NCBI GenBank assembly: GCA_033557685.1 | Contig: JAWQRN010000563.1 | Span: 1 to 28,382 of the forward strand | Reading direction: 5' to 3' | DNA: 28,382 bases | Origin: Sperchopsis tessellata | Taxonomy: Eukaryota > Arthropoda > Insecta > Coleoptera > Hydrophilidae | In this document: positions 21,357 to 28,382 of the stretch, one piece after another | How the letters are laid out: every line of letters begins with the position of its first letter | How positions within the stretch are numbered: the first letter of the stretch is position 1 | Notes under the pieces: model-generated | Seen by the model: only the letters and a program-made list of their open reading frames with translations | What the model was told of the DNA's origin: nothing | The model's database searches: none | Made by a program: the position numbers and the translations under genes

Positions 21357-22001
21357 ATATAGTAATTTTTAGCTGGTATCGATTTAATATGCAAAGCCGT
21401 TATATAGTGCTTAAGCCATGATTTAGATACTTCCATGCATATTGCTAATAGCATGACATCAGTTACAAATTATTAAACCAATATAGTATTGTGTATTCAT
21501 GTTTTGTATGATTATATTTGATTTATATTAATCAAATACACTAAAAAACAATTTGTGTAGACAAAACTAACATATTGCTCTTATTCATGTGTGAATAAAT
21601 ATTGCAACCAAAGTTGATATTAGAGAGAGATGGACATGCTTATTGTACAAAATAGCCCACTTCATTTGAGATTGGTTCCCAAACGAAGCAGGGTAAACTT
21701 TCATGGATTTGATGATATGTCAATAAACAGACTGTATATTAATATTTAATAATTACTTCTTTTTAAAAACTGGAAACAATTTACATTTTTTTGTTGTAAA
21801 ATTTAAAATATAACTTATAAGATAAGCAACAGGTGGTTTCTCAGAAAAAACGAAGTACTTAGTAAACAATCTTAGCTTGGACATCCTGCATAATTGATAG
21901 TAACATAAAAAGGAACTTTGAGTAACTGATATTCTCAACCTGATGATTATTGATTTTTAAGGTTAATAAGAAAATAATTGGTATTTCTATTGCTTAAATA
22001 T
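21357..22001. other. AT-rich intergenic DNA 3' of ZF-D
   Basis: Nothing recognised. Short open stretches on the minus strand have no domain. Confidence 0.45.
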
Positions 22002-22007
22002 TTTATT
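22002..22007 (-). terminator. Candidate polyadenylation signal of ZF-D
   Basis: TTTATT on the plus strand is AATAAA on the minus strand, about 100 bases after the ZF-D stop codon, a normal 3' UTR distance. Confidence 0.5.
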
Positions 22008-22108
22008 ACAAGTACATTAATGTGCATAAAGTAGAACATTATCTTCCTTATAAATTATAGCAGAAATTAGTATTTAAAAAAAAAATATAAATACAATCAT
22101 CTAACTTC

Positions 22109-23246
22109 TTAGTCATCATCGCTGTAATCTATTCTGGAGCACGATTTTTGATGCATAGTCAAAGCCCCCTTAGAAACAAAAGCTACCAAACATATATTAC
22201 ATGTATATGGTTTTTCACCAGTATGTGAGCGAATATGGATCCTCAGAGGAGCACTCTGATTAAAACATTTGCCGCAGTATTCACACGAAAATGGTTTTTC
22301 ACCACTATGTATACGTTCGTGAGCCACAAGGTAATCTTTCTTCGTAAACGGCTTATCGCAGTATTTACACACATGAGGCTTATATCCCGTATGAATGCGG
22401 TAGTGAAGCTTTAACTTATAAGCACATGAGAATTCTTTACCACAATTATCACACAAATGTTTTCGATCCCCCCTACCATCCACCCCTTCTTCATGTTTCT
22501 TTATATGCTTACCTAACGTACTTAACTTTGCAAAGACCTTGAAGCAAATCTCACATTGGTTACTCAAAATCACCCCGTCTATATTCACCCTGTGGTACCT
22601 AACCTGGTGCATATACAAATAAATCGAAAACGGATAATCCTTGTTGCACACCACGCAAACAAACCGCTCCCCATGGCCCGAATGTGCTTTTTCATGCTCC
22701 TGGTGGAGCCTACAATCTGTATATCCTTTACCACAAAAACTGCAGTAATAAGTAAATTTTTTCAAGTGAAGCCTGTTTATATGGTTATTCACCGACCCAG
22801 CCCTCTGAGTCCTAAAGTCACAAAATGGACACTCATAGCTGTTTGTATGGGCATAAACGTGACATGCATATTTGTATGGCTGGTCAAAGCTTTCGTCACA
22901 AGTATCACAACTAAAAACTTCTTTGTGCGTTGCAACATGAGATACAATATCTTCTTTGGTTTTAAATAGAGCATTGCAATTTTGGCAGGAATATTCTAAT
23001 TTTGCTTCATTGAAACTATATTTGATCGAGACCTTATGTTCTTCCTTCTTCTGATGCACATTTTTGTGCGCTGTTAACTGCTTCATGCTTTGGAATTGTG
23101 ATTTACATTGTTTACATTTGAACCATTTAATTTTAGGTAAGGGATTTGGAACGTAATCTTCCTCTATATTTATTTCTTGTTTGATCTTTAATACTTGATG
23201 TTCCATTTCATCTTCACTGAAAACTTCCCGTTTGATATTCTTTAAC
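22109..23246 (-). CDS. ZF-D: multi-C2H2 zinc-finger protein, large exon, most diverged paralogue
   Basis: Likely a nuclear DNA-binding protein. The frame opens at an acceptor (CTTTTATTACAG then G at 23246, phase 2) and ends at TAA (22109-22111). The ATG at 23204-23206 could start it (365 residues), but the frame is open back to the acceptor, as in its paralogues, so an upstream exon is also possible. Fingers lie at 31-51, 74-94, 100-120, 126-147, 155-175, 184-205, 218-238, 252-272, 280-300 and 308-328, with a C2HC finger at 336-356 (HQKSC). Linkers are TGYKPH, SGEKPF and TGEKPY. It has one finger more than ZF-A and ZF-C, and its first finger is complete. The N-terminus contains IKRE and IKQE, matching the sumoylation consensus, and the C-terminus is acidic (YSDDD). 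Its codons are less AT-rich than those of ZF-A. No damage is seen. Confidence 0.9.
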
Positions 23247-23600
23247 CTGTAATAAAAGATTCCATTATAAAGTAGTATGCCAAATTATCATACGTTAAGT
23301 GTAAATAGTCTTATAAACATCTGTGATATATTATTATAAAGTTTAGACTATTTAAAGTTACTGGATAATGTATATTAAAAAAGGACATTTTAACGACAAA
23401 AAAAACAAATTTATAGTTTTTGCTATTTTATTTTAATAGGTGAATAAATTTCTAGACATACTAATTTATTCAGATGTTTAATATTTGCCCTCTAGCTGTT
23501 AACAGAAAAATTAGCACATGTAGATTATACACATATGAGGTTTCTTCATATGTTTTGGAATCTTGCATATCCTCCTCTTTATTTCTTTGTCGACTTGAAG
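23247..23600. other. AT-rich intron or intergenic DNA upstream of ZF-D
   Basis: Begins with the ZF-D splice acceptor region. No exon or other feature was recognised. Confidence 0.4.
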
Positions 23601-24836
23601 GTAATAAAAGTGACCGTACATAGTACTCATCTTTATCGTTTCTTGTAGATCACAGTTGCAATATGCCTCTAACATCAGCACAAAAGATGCCGACAAAAAT
23701 TGAAAGAATCGGGCATGTACGATGAATACAAAGTTAAAGTTAATAAACATGTTCAGAAATGTCGCGAGAAGAAGAAAGGAAAATTCCAGGGGCTGTTGGC
23801 TTCCCTAAAAAAGGAGGCGAGAAAGAAAGAAGTAAAAGCAAACCGTGATAGGGTTGCTAAGTTTAGAGTAACAAAGAAGTGTAGAGCAAACAACAGCTCG
23901 GAAGAAGCAGCCAACGAGAAATCCCCGGCAGTTAAAACTGTAAATTCCCTGGGAAAAGCAGTTGCGCAGCTGAAGCGTGGTTTGCTTCATTCGCCCAGAA
24001 AACAAGTATCCTGTCGGTGACGAGATCATTTCTTTAGTTCAAAGCTTCTACCAGCAGGATGATGTCAGCCGCCAAGCACCAGGCTTAAGGATGGAACAAA
24101 GGAGAAGATTCAAACCAGGCATCTCTACCAGTCCATTTTGGAAACTTACAAGCTTTTCAAAACAGACAATCCCACTGTAAAAATTAGAAAAAGTAAATTT
24201 TTTGAGCTTCGGCCACAACATGTGCTACTGAGTAGCTAACTGCCGCACTACATGTGTTTATCCAAATACCACCCTAACTTTATGCTTGCCATTGAAGCAT
24301 TCCACAAGAGCTACACCAACTTCCTCCTATATAGTTATGACTTCCCGGGATTGTTTCTTTGCACTGTTCCTTCTCTTTTCAATTTGCAATTGTTTGGAAA
24401 TTGTACCCTTGTGCCCACTTTAACATGTATTTTCACAGGTGTAATGAAAGTGACTTTGTGTTGTAATGTACATAACCAACCAAAATATTAAATATCTAAC
24501 TGGATAATGTACATATCTTCATAATTTTGGACACTTGTCTAGTTACTGTCTTTGTTTCTTGATGTCAAGTAATTTTCCTTTTTTTGAAATAAGAGAAATC
24601 TGAATTTCTGAATAGTAATAAAAATACCATGGCACATTTAGTGTAATGAAAGTGACCCGTCGTTTTGATTTAATTAATGGTATTCGAATTAAGTTTAAAG
24701 AAACACTAACATAATGACAACTAGCTGGAAGTTTCTTATTCCCTTCATATATTTTTTAACAATCTGTGAATATTTTTTCCCAGATAATTTTGCAATTAAA
24801 GCCAAAAAAATTGCTCTGAATGTAATGAAAGTGACC
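23601..24836 (+). repeat. Four dispersed direct copies of a ~15-bp word
   Basis: TGTAATGAAAGTGAC occurs exactly at 24440-24454, 24642-24656 and 24821-24835. The last two continue with another C. A variant, GGTAATAAAAGTGACC, lies at 23600-23615, about 60 bases before the start of the transposon-like pseudogene. All are in one orientation. Flanking bases differ, so these are short dispersed words rather than a tandem duplication. Confidence 0.8.
23663..24491 (+). pseudogene. Transposon-like repeated-family gene with basic N-terminus, broken
   Basis: It starts MPLTSAQ at 23663, then a one-base shift near 23681-23687 gives CRQKLKESGMYDEYKVKVNK and QKCREKKKGK, a Lys/Arg-rich start likely to bind nucleic acid. 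The frame runs on to LKRGLLHSPRKQ and ends at 24018-24020. A frame starting at 23977 takes over (DEIISLVQSFYQQDDVSRQA), and a third shift near 24084 restores the first frame: GTKEKIQTRHLYQSILETYK, LRPQHVLLSS, TAA (24237-24239, where a sense codon is expected), LPHYMCLSKYHPNFMLAIEA. The motifs SPRK, DVSRQAPG, LRPxHVLLSS and CxxKYHxNF recur, as I recall, in an unnamed repeated protein family of insects and other invertebrates. The end after SYDFPG is no longer recognisable. It has three frameshifts and one nonsense change, so it is dead. Confidence 0.72.
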
Positions 24837-26425
24837 ATGGAATAACCCAGAAGAATCATTGACCTCTAGCTCCACAGGATATCTAACTATAGAGCTACCA
24901 AGGTGATAATTGTTCCATTTTAATAACAAGTTTCCTTAGAGTAATTTTTGGAAATCTGAAGTTTGGATGACTGAATATCACCAGCAGTTACGAATCATTA
25001 GCACTATCAGTACCCATCTCAAAATTTAAAGAGACAAGGAACAAAAATAGAGTATTTTTCGAATAAAAAATTTATAGCAGACAATAAATCAAGTGGTATC
25101 AAAAGTCAACACTCGAAGTGATTGAAGTCTCACAGCTTAGAGTCTTCATTAGACATTGTAAATAAGTTTTATGATGCTTTAATTGACACAACTATAAACA
25201 TTGTAATAACAAATACAAATTTGAACAATTATGAAGGCCAAAGTTTTATGTAGCGATATTTTCTTTTTATATGCAAACCTTTGTCTTTCATAATAAATTT
25301 CTTCCAGTACTGGTGTTTTTACACTGAACTCAAAGTGAATCTTATTATTATTATTTCGGTTTACAAAGGAAGGCAATCCTATTAGTTCTGAAAATTACCA
25401 TCGCCATTAGCCTTCTTCCTAATTTTTCCAAGGTTTTTGTGGTTGCTGCTTATAGTCAAGGAATACATTTTATGAAATATGTTTATATTCTCAATATCAA
25501 TCAGTATGGCAACCTTAACGTGAAATATAAACTCATAGCAATATTTGTAAATAGAAAACTTCATCAATCAGTTGAAAAAAAGGTTAGTTCAAACTCCACA
25601 GACTATAAAAATGGTCTATTTTGCAAATGTTTATTCGGTTTTAAGCTTTGTGGGATGATTCAAGTGATATTTTGAGAGTTTTGAACCTACCTATCTTTTG
25701 AACCTCTTATTTAAATCTGAATATTATAACTGTTACTTAATAGAGTTGAAATATAAATGATTCTAAACATCTGATGAAGATATGGAATACGAAGTTGAGC
25801 TATTAACAGCACATTACAATAAAAAAAAGAAAAACTATGGAGTATATCATCTCGAAAACCGTTAATAAAACTTTATTCTATGCAAAGATCTAATCCATAA
25901 AATATGTTAATAGAAATAAAGAATGTCAAGTTAAAACAGTGCGCAGAAACGGTTTAGGATGTAGGAAATGTCTTAATATCTTCCCAGTATAAATTGCCAA
26001 CAAATTTGCACAGCTATTATTAGGACAAAGTTAAAATGAGTCTATAAACACTATTCTTTACTAATATAGAAGAAATGTGATTTTGAATTTTAAATATAAC
26101 TTTTTGCAATTTTACAGTCAACACTTACATTAACAATGTAGTTTTCTAGATTTAAAAGATTCCATCCGTTGGTCCTATAAATATACTATAAACAGATTAC
26201 CTTTTAGAGATTCCTCAATTCTGTCCCAGATATAAATTGGACGAACCTATAGTCGTATTTTTTTTATTTGCTTCTTATAAAAAGGCAATATTTTTACTGT
26301 ATTAATCACATTAGCTGCACATAACCTTAAATTAGTTCACTATATTTTAAATAAACGCACAAATGACACTATTCAAAAGTAATTAAATTTATCATAAGTT
26401 TTATTACACATGTTCGCTATTTTTA
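24837..26425. other. AT-rich intergenic DNA, nothing recognised
   Basis: No gene, SINE or repeat pair could be supported. Small open stretches (25179-25675 on both strands) show no domain. Confidence 0.45.
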
Positions 26426-26487
26426 TTATACGGAGTGATTCAAATTGAAAGCTGCTAAAAACAATCTATTCTAATCACTCTGTATAA
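26426..26487. mobile_element. Very short MITE-like element or TIR hairpin
   Basis: TTATACGGAGTGATT (26426-26440) and AATCACTCTGTATAA (26473-26487) are inverted repeats with one mismatch in 15, separated by 32 bases and ending in TTATA/TATAA. The layout is that of a tiny TA-flanked inverted-repeat element, probably an internally deleted DNA transposon. There is no coding sequence. Confidence 0.5.
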
Positions 26488-27247
26488 CTACTAACCCTAA
26501 TTTGTTACATCTATTTCTGCTTCTACTGCCAACCACAGAAAATACATACTCAACAAAAATATCTGGCGGTAAATTCGAATAAAATCGATTTTTTTGTAAG
26601 GGTTTGTTAAATATGAATATGATTTTCGTACTATCTCTGGAGATACAACAATTATTGTGCCTCAGAGTTTACGATTTTAGTGTTATAGTACTTACCAGAT
26701 GGTCTGAATGTAAATCAAAATGTTACATCTATATTTATTTAATTATAAGAAAACTTTTGCTGTTTTCTGACATTTTTACTTATAATGTGAAATGATAAAA
26801 ACATGAGAGCAATGAGAAATTCATAATAAAAGAGATTTGATACCATAGAAATGGTGTTGACAAATCACTGGGTGTTGAGTTAAATATCATCAAGTAACAT
26901 CACTTGCTTTTAAAAATTTCCTTGCAATAGTGGACACGTCGACACTTTTCAAAACCTTTGTAAGATTACCACCCGGAAACATCTTTCCTGTAGATAAGAA
27001 CTGTGAAGGTTTATTACAGTTATGATAACTACAATAAAAACGAAGTAATACAAATTTTTATTAGTTTATTAAACAACTGTTATCCAGATGTTTTCTAATA
27101 TTTACAAAAATATTAAAAGAAAATTATTTGTTCCCTACCTATATTTTTTACAGCATAAATATATACATTATATCAATATTAACCAGTAGCTGATAATAAC
27201 TACCACTTGTCTACCAACAAAATTGTTTAGTTCATATCATGCATTCT
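26488..27247. other. AT-rich intergenic DNA, nothing recognised
   Basis: The open stretch at 26604-26795 has no domain. A 13-bp word at 26969-26981 recurs inverted at 28352-28364 and is discussed under findings. Confidence 0.4.
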
Positions 27248-27496
27248 AATTATGTATTGGTAGATTCTCGGTAGCCGTATAGGTAAGAGCGTTGGGGCGT
27301 CAGCTATGCGACTCTGAGGTTGCCCAAGTTCGATTCCCCGCCCAGGCCAATTTTCTTAGAGTAAAATCTCAGGGGTTTGGAGTAAATTCGTTGATTTTAA
27401 GAAATCTATTAAATAACATTAATATAATAAAATATAAAAGATGTTTATGGGATTTGAAACCAGTACCATTAAAAAAAATAAAATTATGTATTGGTA
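27248..27496 (+). repeat. 15-bp target-site duplication flanking a SINE
   Basis: AATTATGTATTGGTA occurs at 27248-27262 and at 27482-27496 with no mismatch, exactly enclosing the SINE. A perfect duplication of this length indicates a recent insertion. Confidence 0.92.
27263..27481 (+). mobile_element. tRNA-derived SINE, young copy, second family
   Basis: A 219-bp element. The tRNA-like head has an A box TAGCCGTATAGG (27272-27283) and a B box AGTTCGATTCC (27327-27337, one difference from consensus), with tRNA-like spacing. The body from about 27350 is tRNA-unrelated, and the element ends in an A-rich tail (CATTAAAAAAAATAAA) that abuts the right target duplication. The head differs from the SINE at 19098-19401, so this is another family. 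The open frame at 27292-27501 is a by-product of the SINE and not a gene. The perfect target duplication suggests it may be polymorphic between individuals. Confidence 0.92.
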
Positions 27497-28382
27497 TGTG
27501 ATTTAGTCCAATTAAAGGTAGTATCATAAATAATCACCATTCTTAGATGAGAAATCGAACAACCAATCATTTGAACTATATTTTAAATTTTTGAAAATGA
27601 TAAATAGTAAATGTACCTATTACTACACGAACTTAAACTTCAAAATATTAAAAAGGATTCTTATTACAAGATGCATGATATAAACTCTTTTTGTTTTAAT
27701 ATATGCATACTATTAATATTTCAAGCACCACCATTAACTTAAATTATGGTCGACTGCTAATAATTCATCATATTTAGTGCTAGTTCTAATAATTTTCAAC
27801 ATTCTAAATTCAATTTGTTACTTAATTTAGATTCCTATATAAACAGTATACTTTTCAAAATAACACAAAGTCTACTACAATCATAATTTTACTATTAGGT
27901 TAGAGATTCTATTAAATTTTCTATGCCTGTGAATATATTAATAGTTTTAAATACAAAAACTGACTGTTAAATGCTTTTGAGTAAAGTGATGACAACTATC
28001 CACCTTTCATTGATGCAAATAAATTAAATTAATGCAGTATAACATAGTTTGACATGATAAAATATGTTGCACATAATATATGCTATTTTTATACAGGCTT
28101 CCAAAAGTATGAATGTACAATATGTACTCAATGCTAATATTGTATCGTACACTGTGGAATGTTCATGCTTAACAGTATCGGAAATAAAAATCATTAAAAG
28201 TATAATGAAGTTCTGATGATATCGAAATACCTGTAGACTAGAATAGAATGACCATCCACACAATGGGCAACAGTGGAAACATATTAAAGGTAACATTACA
28301 AAACCTGTATTAAATGTAATAGACTTCCACGGTAAGTATCTGTATGAATGTTGTTTCCGGGTGGAAACCGTGTAGAGGCTCT
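27497..28382. other. AT-rich intergenic DNA to the window end
   Basis: No gene is supported. A short exon-like stretch on the minus strand near 28228-28305 and an inverted GTTTCC/GGAAAC motif at 28353-28368 are discussed under findings. Confidence 0.4.

Noticed and set aside
22556..22969. 137-codon open frame on the plus strand
   Set aside because: It is the antisense of the ZF-D zinc-finger array. It has no domain of its own and the minus strand clearly codes.
27272..27350. Possible functional tRNA gene
   Set aside because: A and B boxes are present, but the cloverleaf arms do not pair well, and the sequence runs into a SINE body with an A tail and target duplication.
27292..27501. 69-codon open frame with initiator Met
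   Set aside because: It lies within the tRNA-derived SINE and its target duplication, so it is not a gene.
28214..28232. CTGATGA followed by GAAA on the plus strand, resembling a hammerhead core
   Set aside because: Only four bases separate the two strands, too few for a stem II, and no PLE sequence is adjacent.
1..28382. CRISPR array, bacterial operon or integrated virus
   Set aside because: No regularly spaced repeats, no ribosome-binding sites with co-directional packed genes, and no viral structural or polymerase genes were seen. Splice sites and tRNA-SINEs indicate animal nuclear DNA.

Overview
The window looks like an AT-rich arthropod, most likely insect, nuclear genome. It has long AT-rich intergenic DNA, intron splice sites at gene edges, tRNA-derived SINEs, LINE, Penelope-like and hAT debris, and tandem C2H2 zinc-finger genes. 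The species cannot be named from the sequence. There is no bacterial-type operon, CRISPR array, rRNA or convincing functional tRNA gene.

The only long intact coding units are three large zinc-finger exons, all on the minus strand: ZF-A (4626-5793), ZF-C (15255-16500) and ZF-D (22109-23246). A fourth unit, ZF-B (10933-12162), is a decayed pseudogene most similar to ZF-A. Each unit carries 10-11 fingers, ends in a conserved C2HC finger, and begins right after an intron acceptor in the same phase (phase 2). ZF-A and ZF-C have no plausible initiator Met before their first finger, so their 5' exon or exons lie elsewhere: either undetected small exons in the gaps or beyond the right edge. They could be separate tandem genes or alternative 3' exons of one gene; the sequence cannot decide.

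The gaps are filled with mobile-element remains. From left to right these are: the C-terminal end of a non-LTR retrotransposon (1-660); a weak SINE-like head (~1481-1570); a large inverted duplication of Penelope-like (PLE) 3' ends with degenerate hammerhead-ribozyme-like sequences (2053-3044); an RTE-like LINE tail and a possible RT fragment (3689-~4000); a LINE with RNase H (7495-8550); hAT transposase fragments (9504-10715); a second PLE fragment with GIY-YIG C-terminal remains and another hammerhead-like motif (17480-18220); two copies of one tRNA-SINE (19098-19401 with a 10-bp target duplication, and ~21120-21356); a broken transposon-like gene surrounded by four copies of a ~15-bp word (23601-24836); a short TIR hairpin (26426-26487); and a different tRNA-SINE with a perfect 15-bp target-site duplication (27248-27496).

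The most interesting points are the uniform splice phase of the zinc-finger units, the PLE palindrome whose two ribozyme-like copies complement each other's lost base pairs, the repeated 15-bp word around the transposon-like pseudogene, and patchy identity between ZF-A and its pseudogene copy.
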